Position numbers and translations under genes: made by a program. A stretch of DNA of 64,000 bases, taken from positions 744,001-808,000 of the forward strand of contig CAVQLK010000006.1 of the NCBI GenBank assembly GCA_963713355.1, written 5' to 3'. The notes beneath the pieces were generated by a model, which saw only the letters and a program-made list of their open reading frames with translations, made no database searches and was not told the DNA's origin. Source of the stretch: FEN-1219 sp963713355. GTDB lineage: Bacteria; Pseudomonadota; Gammaproteobacteria; Steroidobacterales; Rariloculaceae. The stretch's first letter is position 1; every line of letters begins with the position of its first letter. This document shows, in pieces, positions 53,483 through 62,252 of this stretch.

Positions 53483-55216
53483 ATGGCCCAAATCCAGTCG
53501 AGCGCCGCTGCGACCTACCGCCGGCTGCTGCGCTACGCTCGCCCTCATTGGTGGATCGTCGCAGCGGCCATCGTGCCGATTTCGCTCTACGCGGCCATTG
53601 GCACGGCATTTCCGCTGTTGATGACCGAGATTTTCGAGCGGCTTCAAGACACTGCGCGCAACGCCGATAACGCTTGGCAGATACCTCTGGCTCTGGTGCT
53701 GCTCTTCGCAATTCGCGGCACGATGGACTTTCTGACCGTGTACGGCTTGGCCTGGGTCGGCCGTTCCGCGATTCGGGAGTTGCGCGGCGAGGTTTTCGCT
53801 CATTACCTCGGATTGCCGGCGCGCTACTTCGATCAGGGCTCGTCGGGCGCGCTGATCTCGCGATTGACGTACAACACGGAGATGGTCTCCGAGGCGATTT
53901 CGAACGCGATCGTCATCCTGCTGAGAGACACCCTCGCCATCGTTCTCTATATCGGCGTCATGATCTGGTACAGCCCACGGCTCACGTTGATCGTCGCCGT
54001 GGTCGGCCCCGTCATCGCGCTCGTCATCGGCGCGATGAGCCGCGCGTTTCGCCGCTATAGCACGCGCATCCAGCACTCGATGGGCGACGTCACGAAGCTC
54101 GCCGAGCAGTCGCTGCATGGTCACCGCGTCGTCAAGGTGTTCGAAGGCCAAGCCCAGGAGCGCGAGCAGTTCAAGGACGTCAACGTTCGCAACTTCCGTT
54201 TCAACACCCGCCTCGTCGCCGTGCAAGCCATGGGCGACGCGTTGACGCAATTTGCCGTCGCACTCGGTGTCGCGACGGTCTTGTACCTGTCGTTCTCGGA
54301 GTTCGAGCCGGCGCAGCTCATCGGCTACATCACCGCGATGGGCATGCTGCTGACGCCGCTGAAACGCCTGATCAACATCAATGCCGTGATTCAGCGCGGC
54401 ATCGCGGCTGCCGGCGGCGTGTTCGAGGTGCTCGACCAGCCGCAAGAGCTAGACACGGGCACGTTGGCGCTCGATCGCGCGCGCGGCGAGGTTGCGTATC
54501 GCGCGGTCTCGTTCCGTTACGAGTCGGGCAAGGATCCCGCGTTGCGCGGCGTCACGCTCGACGTGCCGGCCGGCACGACGCTCGCACTCGTCGGCCAGTC
54601 GGGCAGCGGCAAGTCGACGTTGGCGAGCTTGTTGCCGCGATTTTACGACGTCGAGGAAGGCACTGTGCTGCTCGATGGCCGTGACGTTCGCGACTACAAG
54701 CTCCGTGATCTCCGCCGCCAGATCGCCCTAGTGAGCCAGGACGTTGTGCTCTTCGACGATTCGATCGCGAACAACATCGCCTACGGCGGCCTCGCGAAAC
54801 ACTCGCGCGCTGACGTCGAGCGCGCCGCGGAGGCAGCGTACGTCACGGAGTTCGCCAAGTCGTTGCCGCAGGGGCTCGACACGCGCGTCGGCGAGCGGGG
54901 GGCGCTGCTGTCGGGCGGACAGCGGCAGCGCATCGCGATCGCGCGCGCGTTGCTGAAGGACGCCCCCGTCCTGATCCTCGACGAAGCGACATCGGCGCTC
55001 GACACCGAGTCCGAACGCCGTATTCAAGCGGCATTGACGAAGCTCATGCGCGGCCGCACGACGCTGGTCATCGCGCATCGTCTGTCCACCGTGGAGGGGG
55101 CGGACCGCATCGTCGTCATGCGCGAAGGCAGCATCGTCGAGACGGGGACGCATGCGGAGCTCGTGGCGCGAGGCGGCTACTACGCCTCGCTCCACAAGAT
55201 GCAGTTCGCCGAGTGA
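53483..55216 (+). CDS. msbA: Lipid A/LPS flippase ABC transporter
   Basis: A 577-residue half-transporter: six membrane helices (20-310; SGALISRLTYNTEMVSEAIS is typical of MsbA), then an ATPase with Walker A GQSGSGKSTLASLLPRFYDV, signature LLSGGQRQRIAIARALLKDA and Walker B VLILDEATSALD. As a homodimer it flips lipid A-core from the inner to the outer leaflet of the inner membrane. Followed at four bases by lpxK, the standard pairing. Confidence 0.93.
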   Translation: MAQIQSSAAATYRRLLRYARPHWWIVAAAIVPISLYAAIGTAFPLLMTEIFERLQDTARNADNAWQIPLALVLLFAIRGTMDFLTVYGLAWVGRSAIRELRGEVFAHYLGLPARYFDQGSSGALISRLTYNTEMVSEAISNAIVILLRDTLAIVLYIGVMIWYSPRLTLIVAVVGPVIALVIGAMSRAFRRYSTRIQHSMGDVTKLAEQSLHGHRVVKVFEGQAQEREQFKDVNVRNFRFNTRLVAVQAMGDALTQFAVALGVATVLYLSFSEFEPAQLIGYITAMGMLLTPLKRLININAVIQRGIAAAGGVFEVLDQPQELDTGTLALDRARGEVAYRAVSFRYESGKDPALRGVTLDVPAGTTLALVGQSGSGKSTLASLLPRFYDVEEGTVLLDGRDVRDYKLRDLRRQIALVSQDVVLFDDSIANNIAYGGLAKHSRADVERAAEAAYVTEFAKSLPQGLDTRVGERGALLSGGQRQRIAIARALLKDAPVLILDEATSALDTESERRIQAALTKLMRGRTTLVIAHRLSTVEGADRIVVMREGSIVETGTHAELVARGGYYASLHKMQFAE

Positions 55217-55220
55217 ATGC

Positions 55221-56225
55221 ATGCCGCCCGTAGAGCAGATCTTGAACGGCATTTGGTACGGCAGGAGTCCCGTGCGCTTTGCCTTGTTGCCGATCTCGGC
55301 CCTTTACATCGCGCTTGCCCGCCTGCGGCGCACGGCTTATCGGCGTGGCTGGCGCTCGGCCGTGCAGGTCCCGGTTCCCGTGATCGTCGTCGGCAACGTC
55401 AGCGTCGGCGGCACTGGTAAGACGCCGTTCGTCATCTGGATCGCCGAGCAGCTGAAGCAGCGAGGGCGAAAGGTCGGCATCGTGACGCGCGGCTATCGCG
55501 GCAAAGGCACCGAGTGGCCGCGCGCCGTGACGCCGGAAAGCGACCCGCGCGAGGTCGGCGACGAGCCCGTGCTGCTCGCACGGCGCACAGGCTGTCCCGT
55601 CGTCGCGGGACCCGATCGCGTCGCGTGCGTCGCAGCGCTGCTCGAGCGCGAGCGTGTCGACGTCGTGCTGTCGGATGACGGGCTGCAGCATTACCGGCTC
55701 GCGCGCACGTTCGAGATCGCCGTCGTCGACGGCGCGCGCGGCATGGGCAATGGCCTGTGCTTGCCCGCGGGGCCGCTGCGCGAGCCGCCGTCGCGGCTGC
55801 AGGAGGTCGATGCGATCATCGTGAACGGCGACGGGTGGGGCCATGCCGGCGTGTTCCGCGCGGCGGCTGTCGTCACGAAGATCTATCACTTGAAAGATGG
55901 GTCCGAGCGCACGCTCGAGTCGTTTCGCAAGGAGCCCGTGCATGCCGTCGCCGGCATCGGCAATCCGCAGCGATTCTTCGACCTTCTGCGCAACGCAGGT
56001 CTCGACGTGGAAGCGCATCCGCTGGAGGACCACGCCGAGATCACGCTCGAGCAGCTCAGCTTCGAAGAGCCCGGCCCCGTTCTGATCACGGAGAAGGACG
56101 CCGTAAAATGTGAGCATCTCAAACCGAACGGTGTGTGGTGCGTCGTGGTGGACTTCCAATTCGACGCCGATGTCACGGCGCGGCTGATGCGGCTGGTTCT
56201 GCGTGACCTCGGAGGGCGTGCGTGA
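55221..56225 (+). CDS. lpxK: Tetraacyldisaccharide 4'-kinase
   Basis: A 334-residue enzyme that phosphorylates the 4' position of the lipid A precursor to make lipid IVA. Walker A VVGNVSVGGTGKTPFVIWIA and the downstream KVGIVTRGYRGKG, VLLARRTGCPVVAGPDRV and VDVVLSDDGLQHYRLART match LpxK. An N-terminal membrane-associated helix (SPVRFALLPISALYIALARL) is present. Start ATG 55221; stop overlaps kdsB start (GTGA, 56222-56225). Confidence 0.95.
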   Translation: MPPVEQILNGIWYGRSPVRFALLPISALYIALARLRRTAYRRGWRSAVQVPVPVIVVGNVSVGGTGKTPFVIWIAEQLKQRGRKVGIVTRGYRGKGTEWPRAVTPESDPREVGDEPVLLARRTGCPVVAGPDRVACVAALLERERVDVVLSDDGLQHYRLARTFEIAVVDGARGMGNGLCLPAGPLREPPSRLQEVDAIIVNGDGWGHAGVFRAAAVVTKIYHLKDGSERTLESFRKEPVHAVAGIGNPQRFFDLLRNAGLDVEAHPLEDHAEITLEQLSFEEPGPVLITEKDAVKCEHLKPNGVWCVVVDFQFDADVTARLMRLVLRDLGGRA

Positions 56226-56977
56226 CGACGGGCTTCATCGCAGTGATACCCGCGCGATACGCATCGACGCGCTTGCCCGGCAAGCCGCTGAAAGATATCG
56301 CCGGCAAGCCGATGATCGAGTGGGTCTATCGGCAAACCGTCAAGAGCGGAGCGAGCGAGGTCATCGTCGCGACCGACGACGAGCGTATTGCCGCTGCGTG
56401 CCGCGCGTTCGGAGCGCCCGTCGAAATGACTTCGACGGAGCATGCCAGCGGCACGGATCGCATCGCCGAGCTCGCTCGGCGCTTTTCGTGGGATGACGAC
56501 CAGATCGTCGTGAACGTGCAAGGCGACGAGCCGCTGATCTCGCCCGTGTGTATAGCGCAGACGGCGCGATTGCTCGGCTGGCATGCGCAAGCTGCGATCG
56601 CGACGCTCGTGACACCGCTCGAGTCGGAGACCGAATTTCGAGACCCGAACTTCTGCAAGGTCGTGACGGACCGCGACGGCTGGGCGCTGTACTTCAGCCG
56701 CGCGCCGATTCCGTGGCCGCGCGACGGCGGGATGCCGGCTGTCATGCGGCACATCGGGCTCTATGCCTATCGCGCCGGCGGTCTGAAAGCCATCAGCGCG
56801 GCGCCGCCGTGCGAGCTCGAGCGAGCCGAGCAGCTCGAGCAGCTGCGCGCGCTATGGTTGGGGCTTAGGATCATCGTCGAGAAGGCCGCCGAGCCGCCGG
56901 CGCCGGCAGTCGACACCGAGGAGGACCTCGCGAAGGTGCGCCGGTACATCGAGCGCGCGCCGCGCGCCGCGCCGTGA
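56222..56977 (+). CDS. kdsB: CMP-KDO synthetase (3-deoxy-manno-octulosonate cytidylyltransferase)
   Basis: A 251-residue nucleotidyltransferase that activates KDO as CMP-KDO for LPS core assembly. Signature VIPARYASTRLPGKPLKDIA, the substrate loop EVIVATDDERIAAACRAFGA with TSTEHASGTDRIAEL, VVNVQGDEPLISP and YFSRAPIPWPRD are all present. GTG start overlapping the lpxK stop; its own stop overlaps the next start (GTGA). Confidence 0.95.
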   Translation: MTTGFIAVIPARYASTRLPGKPLKDIAGKPMIEWVYRQTVKSGASEVIVATDDERIAAACRAFGAPVEMTSTEHASGTDRIAELARRFSWDDDQIVVNVQGDEPLISPVCIAQTARLLGWHAQAAIATLVTPLESETEFRDPNFCKVVTDRDGWALYFSRAPIPWPRDGGMPAVMRHIGLYAYRAGGLKAISAAPPCELERAEQLEQLRALWLGLRIIVEKAAEPPAPAVDTEEDLAKVRRYIERAPRAAP

Positions 56978-57570
56978 ACGAAATGAAAGAGCTGCTCGAA
57001 AATCTCAAACGCACGATGGCGCGCGCCGTTGGAATCAAGGCGCCGGAAACGCTTGCCTCGCGGCGCGTCCTGTTCGTCTGCATGGGCAACATCTGCCGCT
57101 CGCCGACGGCCGAAGGCGTGTTTCGGAAAGTGCTGGCCGAGCGGGCGCCTGATCTCGACGTCGATCTCGACTCCGCCGGCACGCATGGCTTTCACGACGG
57201 CGCCCCGCCGGACCCGCGCGCGTGCCGCGCAGCGGAGCGCCGCGGCGTCGATCTGAAGCGCTTACGCGCAAGGCGAGTGACCGCGCAAGATTTCGAGCAG
57301 TTCGAGCTCGTGCTCGCCATGGACGAGCAAAACAAGGAGTTCCTGCTCGAGGTTTGCCCCGCCGAGTATCGGCACCGCGTCAAGCTGTTGCTCGAGTTCG
57401 CGCCGCATCTCGAGCGGCGCGAGGTGCCGGACCCCTATTACGGCGGCGGCACGGGCTTCGAGCATGTGCTCGATCTCGTCGAAGAGGCCGCTGTCGGCCT
57501 GCTCGAGCATCTGCGCAGCACGCAGCCCGAGCCACGGCCCGCCGCTGAAACGGAGCGGGACGGCCGCTAG
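56974..57570 (+). CDS. Low-molecular-weight protein-tyrosine phosphatase
   Basis: A 198-residue enzyme, about 30 residues longer than usual through an N-terminal helix (MKELLENLKRTMARAVGIKA). The phosphate loop is VLFVCMGNICRSPTAEGVFR (Cys-x5-Arg-Ser) and the general-acid Asp is in VPDPYYGGGTGFEHVLDLVE. In many bacteria such enzymes regulate surface polysaccharide kinases; its place after kdsB suggests an envelope role. The stop overlaps the convergent rne stop at CTAG (57567-57570). Confidence 0.92.
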   Translation: MNEMKELLENLKRTMARAVGIKAPETLASRRVLFVCMGNICRSPTAEGVFRKVLAERAPDLDVDLDSAGTHGFHDGAPPDPRACRAAERRGVDLKRLRARRVTAQDFEQFELVLAMDEQNKEFLLEVCPAEYRHRVKLLLEFAPHLERREVPDPYYGGGTGFEHVLDLVEEAAVGLLEHLRSTQPEPRPAAETERDGR

Positions 57571-60203
57571 CTAGCCTGGCGCTCGTTCGAGCTCGCGGGG
57601 ACCGAGTCCGAGCTGCTCTCCTGAGCCGCCGGCTCGCCTGCTCCCTGCGTTGCTCTACCTCGGGCATCCCTGCCGTCGTCAGCAACTGCTCCCTGCGTCG
57701 CTCTTGGCTCGTCGCGATAGCTCGGCTCCGGCGGCGACCAGGTCGGCTCGCTGCTGCTGGGGCTGCTCGCGAAATCTTCGACGGGAGCCGGTCGCGGCGG
57801 CGGCAAGTCGTAGTGGCGTTCCGGAGTGGCCTCGCGCGTCTCATCGCGAGGTGCATCGGGCGTTCGCGCGTCCTGTGGCGACGTGTCGTCGCCGGCCGGC
57901 GGAGAAGGCGGCGCATGTGACGTCGCGTTGGCGTCGGTCGGTGGGCCTTGACCGCTGTTCGGTTGCGCAGGGCGCTGCTGACCATGCTCGTGGCGTTGGC
58001 CGCCGCCGCCGCGGCGATGGCGCGAACGGCGCCCGCCTCGGCCCACCTGCCCTTGGCCCGGTTGCCCTTGCTGACCCTGTTGCCCTTGGCCCTGCGGGAC
58101 TTGTTGGCCCTGGTGCCCCTGGCCCTGTTGGCTGGGTTGTCCTTGAGCCGGGTGCCCTTGCCCCTGATCGGCGCGGGGTCGTGGAGCGCCACCATCCGCG
58201 GGACGCTGTTCTCGGTTGCGCTCTCGGTCCCGATCTCGGTCGCCGCGATCCCGGTCGGCGCGATCTCGGTCGCCGCGATCTCGGTCGCCGCGATCTCGGT
58301 CGCGCCCGCGCGCGGCATTGCGATCGCGATCCCGATCTCGTCGATGGTCGCCGCGGTCGCTACGGCCGCCGCGGTGGTCACGATCGCGGTCACGGTCACG
58401 GGGACGATCAGGCTGGTCGCGGCGCCCCGAGCGGTGCCGCTCGGCGTCGCTCGTCTCGGCCGGCTTCGCCGGTGCCGGCGTCTCAGCGGGGCCGAACAGG
58501 AACAACCACAGCCGCGTGAAGATGCCGGGCTTTGCGACGGCTTTCGCCGGCGGTTCGGGAGGCGGCGGCGGAGGGGCGGCCGGTGTCGGTGCCGGCGTGC
58601 TCGGCAAGACGTTCGAGACGGCCGCTTCCTCGGTCTTCGGCTGCTTCTTGATCTCCTCGTAGGCGACGGAGATGTCGGGCTTGACGTCGATGAGCTTGTA
58701 GCTCGTGGCCGCATTCTCGGCCAGGCCGACCTCGTCGTCGCGGACGCGCCGCAACGTGTAGTTCGGCGTCTCGAGGTCGGGGTTGCCGAGCAGCACGACG
58801 GTCACGCCGTTCGCCTCTTGCAGCGTCTGCACCCAATCCCGTTTCTCGTTGAGGATGTAGTTCGCGACGTCCATCGGCAGCTGCGCGATGACCTTCGCCG
58901 TGCGGTCCTTGCGCGCTTCCTCGCCGACGAGGCGCAACACGGCGAGCGCAAGCGACTCGACGCTGCGGATGTTGCCGGCGCCGCTGCAGCGCGGGCAAAT
59001 CGATTGAGTCGATTCCTCGAGCGACGGGCGCAGCCTTTGCCGCGACATCTCGAGCAGGCCGAAGCGCGAGATCTTGCCGATCTGGATGCGCGCGCGGTCG
59101 TGGCGCACGGCCGCCCTCAGGCGATCCTCGACCTCACGCTGATTGCGCTGCGGTCCCATGTCGATGAAGTCGACTACGACGAGACCGCCGAGGTCGCGGA
59201 TCCTGAGCTGCCGGCCAACCTCGTCGGCGGCTTCGAGGTTCGTATTGAGGGCGGTTTCCTCGATGTCCTCGCCTTTCGTCGAGCGGGCGGAGTTGATGTC
59301 GATCGCCGTCAGCGCTTCCGTGCGGTCGATGACGATGCTGCCGCCCGACGGCAGCTGCACCTTGTGGCCATACGCCGACTCGATCTGGCTCTCGATCTGG
59401 TACCGCGTGAACAGCGGGACCGTGTTGTCCTCGTAGAGCTTGAGCTTCTTGATGTTGTGCGGCAGCACGCGCTCCATGAACTCGACGGCTTCCTGATAGA
59501 TCGCCGGGCTATCGATCAGGATTTCGCCGATGTCGTTCGAGAAGTAGTCGCGCAGTGCGCGCACGATCGCGTTACCTTCCTGATAGATCAGGAACGGCGC
59601 CGGCCTCGTCACGACGACCTGCTTGATGGCTTCCCAGACTCGCAACAGGTAGTCCAGGTCCCACTTGAGCTCCTCCGTCGTGCGGCCGATCCCGGCCGTG
59701 CGCACGATGCAGCCCATGCCGTCGGGGATCTGCAGGTCCTCGAGGGATTGGCGCACCGAGTCGCGTTCCTCGCCCTGGATGCGGCGCGAGACGCCGCCCG
59801 CGCCGGGGTTGTTCGGCATCAGGACGATGAACCGGCCGGCCAGGCTGATGAACGTCGTCAGCGCCGCGCCTTTGGTGCCGCGCTCTTCCTTGTCGACCTG
59901 AACGACGATTTCCTGACCTTCGCGCAGGACTTCACGGATGCGGATGTCGCCCGATTCGGGCTGCTTGACGAAGTACTCGCTCGAGATTTCCTTTAAGGGC
60001 AGGAAACCGTGGCGCTGGACGCCGAAATCTACGAAGCAGGCCTCGAGGCTCGGCTCTACCCGAGTGATACGGCCCTTGTAGATGTTCGACTTGCGCTGTT
60101 CTCTGGTCGGTACCTCGATGTCGAGATCATAGAGCTTTTGGCCATCCACCATGGCCACGCGCAACTCTTCCCGTTGAGTTGCATTCACCAACATTCGTTT
60201 CAT
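57567..60203 (-). CDS. rne: Ribonuclease E
   Basis: An 878-residue endoribonuclease. N-terminal S1 domain (about 35-125, EPSLEACFVDFGVQRHGFLP), 5'-sensor, DNase-I-like catalytic region with ALTAIDINSARSTKGEDIEE and LVVVDFIDMGPQRNQREVED (the two metal-binding Asp, equivalents of E. coli D303 and D346), and the zinc-link SICPRCSGAGN. After about residue 520 the chain is disordered: a Pro/Ala linker, Arg-Asp repeats (RDRDRGDRDRADRDRGDRDR) and Gly-Gln repeats (GQGQQGQQGQPGQGQ). These would bind RNA and degradosome partners. ATG 60203. Near its 3' end it contains the 42-bp repeat. Confidence 0.95.
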   Translation of the reverse strand: MKRMLVNATQREELRVAMVDGQKLYDLDIEVPTREQRKSNIYKGRITRVEPSLEACFVDFGVQRHGFLPLKEISSEYFVKQPESGDIRIREVLREGQEIVVQVDKEERGTKGAALTTFISLAGRFIVLMPNNPGAGGVSRRIQGEERDSVRQSLEDLQIPDGMGCIVRTAGIGRTTEELKWDLDYLLRVWEAIKQVVVTRPAPFLIYQEGNAIVRALRDYFSNDIGEILIDSPAIYQEAVEFMERVLPHNIKKLKLYEDNTVPLFTRYQIESQIESAYGHKVQLPSGGSIVIDRTEALTAIDINSARSTKGEDIEETALNTNLEAADEVGRQLRIRDLGGLVVVDFIDMGPQRNQREVEDRLRAAVRHDRARIQIGKISRFGLLEMSRQRLRPSLEESTQSICPRCSGAGNIRSVESLALAVLRLVGEEARKDRTAKVIAQLPMDVANYILNEKRDWVQTLQEANGVTVVLLGNPDLETPNYTLRRVRDDEVGLAENAATSYKLIDVKPDISVAYEEIKKQPKTEEAAVSNVLPSTPAPTPAAPPPPPPEPPAKAVAKPGIFTRLWLFLFGPAETPAPAKPAETSDAERHRSGRRDQPDRPRDRDRDRDHRGGRSDRGDHRRDRDRDRNAARGRDRDRGDRDRGDRDRADRDRGDRDRDRERNREQRPADGGAPRPRADQGQGHPAQGQPSQQGQGHQGQQVPQGQGQQGQQGQPGQGQVGRGGRRSRHRRGGGGQRHEHGQQRPAQPNSGQGPPTDANATSHAPPSPPAGDDTSPQDARTPDAPRDETREATPERHYDLPPPRPAPVEDFASSPSSSEPTWSPPEPSYRDEPRATQGAVADDGRDARGRATQGAGEPAAQESSSDSVPASSNERQAS
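57639..57680. repeat. Dispersed 42-bp repeat, copy B (inside rne)
   Basis: Matches 26136-26177 at 39 of 42 bases and is followed by a partial third copy (57687-57704, 17 of 18 bases). In rne it encodes the repeated RATQGA peptide within the disordered tail. Probably a mobile or REP-like short element tolerated because it keeps the frame. Confidence 0.75.
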
Positions 60204-60503
60204 AAATCCTCAGTGCGGTAGCGGGGTGCACGGAGGCTCGGTTCGAAACCGCGGTCTGCGAAGGAGTGCGGCCCGGACGATGCCCGGCCTGCCAGGTAAG
60301 TAGCGGCGTTGCTCGATCCGTCACTCGGTATACTGAGTTGGATTTGCTACGGAGAGCCATCGCCTTACGCAGATGCGGGACCCGAAATCGCCGGTCCGCT
60401 TTAGTAGTGGTGTTCCTGAAACTGGCAGCTCGCCTGTGATGAGCTACCGCCAGAATAAGGTTCGGGAGCGTTCGGGGATTACCCGGGGTAGTCCGCTTCC
60501 CGT
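60204..60503 (-). other. Long 5' leader of rne
   Basis: About 300 transcribed bases without a gene if the promoter below is right. It contains a clear stem-loop: CTGGC-AGCTC (60422-60431) pairs with GAGCT (60441-60445) and GCCAG (60449-60453). A long structured rne leader is known in E. coli, where RNase E binds it to control its own mRNA; I infer the same here. Confidence 0.5.
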
Positions 60504-60509
60504 GCCGGT

Positions 60510-60537
60510 ACTATAACATACGGCCCTTCAGGCTCAA
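60510..60537 (-). promoter_or_regulatory. Sigma-70 promoter for rne
   Basis: On the minus strand TTGAGC (plus 60532-60537) and TATAGT (plus 60510-60515) are separated by 16 bases, matching four and five of six consensus bases. The start of transcription would be near 60503, giving a 300-base leader. It lies just upstream of, and divergent from, the rluC start region. Confidence 0.6.
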
Positions 60538-60548
60538 TTCGTACGCCG

Positions 60549-61562
60549 TTGAATCCACCGCAAAAACTTCCCTCCGGCCCGGCTGCTCGCGGAAGGGCCA
60601 CGCAGGCAGCCGTGCGCCATCGCGACATCGACGCCGAGAGAGCGGGACAGCGGCTCGACAACTATTTGCTCGGCGAGCTCAAAGGTGTCCCGCGCAGTCA
60701 CGTTTATCGGCTGATTCGCTCGGGCCAGGTCCGCGTGAACTCCGGCCGAACGAGCCCGAGCTATCGCTTGCAGGAGGGCGACAAGGTCCGCGTTCCACCC
60801 GTCGGTATGCGGCCGCCTGCCGAGCCTACCGCGACGCCGGATCGGCTCGATTGGCTCGCCGAGCGCATCATCTACGAGGACACGAAGATCCTCGTTATCG
60901 ACAAGCCGGCCGGCCTGGCCGTCCATGGGGGCAGCAGCGTGAGCCTGGGTTGCATCGAGGCGCTGCGGCTGCTGCGTCCGCAGAGCAAGGACCTCGAGCT
61001 GGCGCATCGCCTCGACCGCGGGACGTCGGGCTGCCTGCTGCTCGCTAAACGGCGCAGCGCGTTGCGCGTGCTGCACGAGCTGCTGCGCGAAGGCCAGGTC
61101 GACAAGCGCTACCTCGCGCTGGCGCAGGGCCGGTGGCCGGACGGCACGAGCGAGATCGACGCGCCGCTCGTGACTCGGCGCGTCGGCGGCGAGGCCCGCG
61201 TGAAGGTCGATGAGGCCGGTAAGGAGGCGCGCAGCTCGTTTCGCGTCGTCGATCGGTACGGCAAGACCGCGTCGCTGCTCGAGGTCTCGATCGACACGGG
61301 CCGGACGCATCAGATCCGCGTCCATGCGGCGCACGCAGGTCATCCCGTCGCGGGTGACGAGCGCTACGGCGACAAGGACTTCAACGACTACCTGCAGTCG
61401 TTCGGTCTTAGACGGATGTTCTTGCACGCGCACGCGGTATCGTTCGACTGGCCCGATACCGGCGAGCCGTTCAGCGCGAGCGCGCCGCTGCCCGATGAGC
61501 TGAAGTCGGTCTTGACGGCGCTCGAGGCTAAGAACGCGAAGGGCGGGGACAGACCTATTTAA
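60549..61562 (+). CDS. rluC: 23S rRNA pseudouridine synthase (RluC-type)
   Basis: A 337-residue enzyme with an N-terminal S4 RNA-binding domain (QRLDNYLLGELKGVPRSHVY, LIRSGQVRVNSGRTSPSYRL) and a catalytic domain with LELAHRLDRGTSGCLLLAKR (catalytic Asp) and TGRTHQIRVHAAHAGHPVAG. It makes pseudouridines 955/2504/2580 in the E. coli equivalent. The start is unclear: TTG 60549 or GTG 60612, neither with a strong ribosome binding site. Divergent from rne, the usual arrangement. Confidence 0.93.
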   Translation: MNPPQKLPSGPAARGRATQAAVRHRDIDAERAGQRLDNYLLGELKGVPRSHVYRLIRSGQVRVNSGRTSPSYRLQEGDKVRVPPVGMRPPAEPTATPDRLDWLAERIIYEDTKILVIDKPAGLAVHGGSSVSLGCIEALRLLRPQSKDLELAHRLDRGTSGCLLLAKRRSALRVLHELLREGQVDKRYLALAQGRWPDGTSEIDAPLVTRRVGGEARVKVDEAGKEARSSFRVVDRYGKTASLLEVSIDTGRTHQIRVHAAHAGHPVAGDERYGDKDFNDYLQSFGLRRMFLHAHAVSFDWPDTGEPFSASAPLPDELKSVLTALEAKNAKGGDRPI

Positions 61563-61584
61563 TCAAAAAAATAGATCTGTCCCC
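61545..61584. terminator. Inverted repeat between rluC and maf (REP-like or bidirectional terminator)
   Basis: GGGGACAGACCTATTT (61545-61560) and AAATAGATCTGTCCCC (61569-61584) pair over 16 bases with one mismatch, around an A-rich loop. The rluC stop lies in the left arm. It sits between converging genes and could end transcription from both sides. This exact arm sequence looks like a REP-type repeat. Confidence 0.6.
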
Positions 61585-61592
61585 AGCGGAAG

Positions 61593-62177
61593 CTACGAAG
61601 AAGGGTGCAGCGGGTCGGCGCCCAGCTTCCTGAGCGCGTCGGCGACGAAGATCAGCGGCAACCCGATCAGTGCCGTCGGGTCCTCCGACGAGATTCGGTC
61701 GAATAGCGCGATGCCGAGCCCTTCGGACTTGAAGCTGCCGGCACAATCGAGCGGATTCTCGAGCCGGACGTATTGCTCGAGGGCCGCGGCGGCCAGGGTC
61801 CGGAACCGCACTTCCGTTCGGTCCACGTGTTGCAGCGTCTCGCCGGAATCGGCGGCGACAACGGCCACGGCCGTATGGAACAGCACGGTTTTGCCCTGGG
61901 CTGCACGCAGTTGGGCCACGGCGGCGGCGGCCGTCCCCGGCTTGCGCAGCAACCGGCCGTCCAGCGAAGCGACCTGATCCGAGCCGATCACGATCGCTGC
62001 GGGGGCCGCGACGCTGCGCGCTTTGGCGAGGGCGAGCCGCGCGGCCATCGTCTCGGGGGCCTCGCCCTCGAGCGCGTCCTCGCGGACGTCGGGCGAGCGC
62101 GTGCTGAACGGCAGGCGCAGCCGCGAGAGCAGCTCGCGGCGGTAGAGCGATGTCGAGGCCAAGATGATTTGCGGCAT
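61593..62177 (-). CDS. maf: Maf-family nucleotide pyrophosphatase (YceF-type)
   Basis: A 194-residue enzyme: IILASTSLYRRELLSRLRLP, the motif SPDVREDALEGE, VIGSDQVASLDGRLLRKPGT, and KSEGLGIALFDRISSEDPTA. Members of the YceF group hydrolyse m7GTP; others act on dTTP/UTP. The ATG at 62177 fits the family start. Divergent from yceD. Confidence 0.92.
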   Translation of the reverse strand: MPQIILASTSLYRRELLSRLRLPFSTRSPDVREDALEGEAPETMAARLALAKARSVAAPAAIVIGSDQVASLDGRLLRKPGTAAAAVAQLRAAQGKTVLFHTAVAVVAADSGETLQHVDRTEVRFRTLAAAALEQYVRLENPLDCAGSFKSEGLGIALFDRISSEDPTALIGLPLIFVADALRKLGADPLHPSS

Positions 62178-62214
62178 CGGCTAACCCGCGGATCGACCAA
62201 CGTAACTCACGGTT

Positions 62215-62243
62215 TTGACGTCAGAAACCTGCTCACATATGAT
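62215..62243 (+). promoter_or_regulatory. Strong sigma-70 promoter for yceD-rpmF-plsX
   Basis: TTGACG (62215-62220) and TATGAT (62238-62243) are exactly 17 bases apart, each matching five of six consensus bases. Transcription would start near 62250, only about three bases before the yceD ATG (62253), so the yceD message would be nearly leaderless. Confidence 0.6.
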
Positions 62244-62252
62244 GCGCGGCCT

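Noticed and set aside
57960..58440. Tandem repeats resembling a CRISPR or satellite array
   Set aside because: They are codon repeats (Arg-Asp and Gly-Gln) inside the disordered tail of rne, with no unique spacers.
57948..59996. A long open frame (682 codons) on the plus strand opposite rne
   Set aside because: It is antisense to the conserved RNase E catalytic core, is rich in Ala/Arg/Val, and has no recognisable domain; high G+C keeps such frames open.
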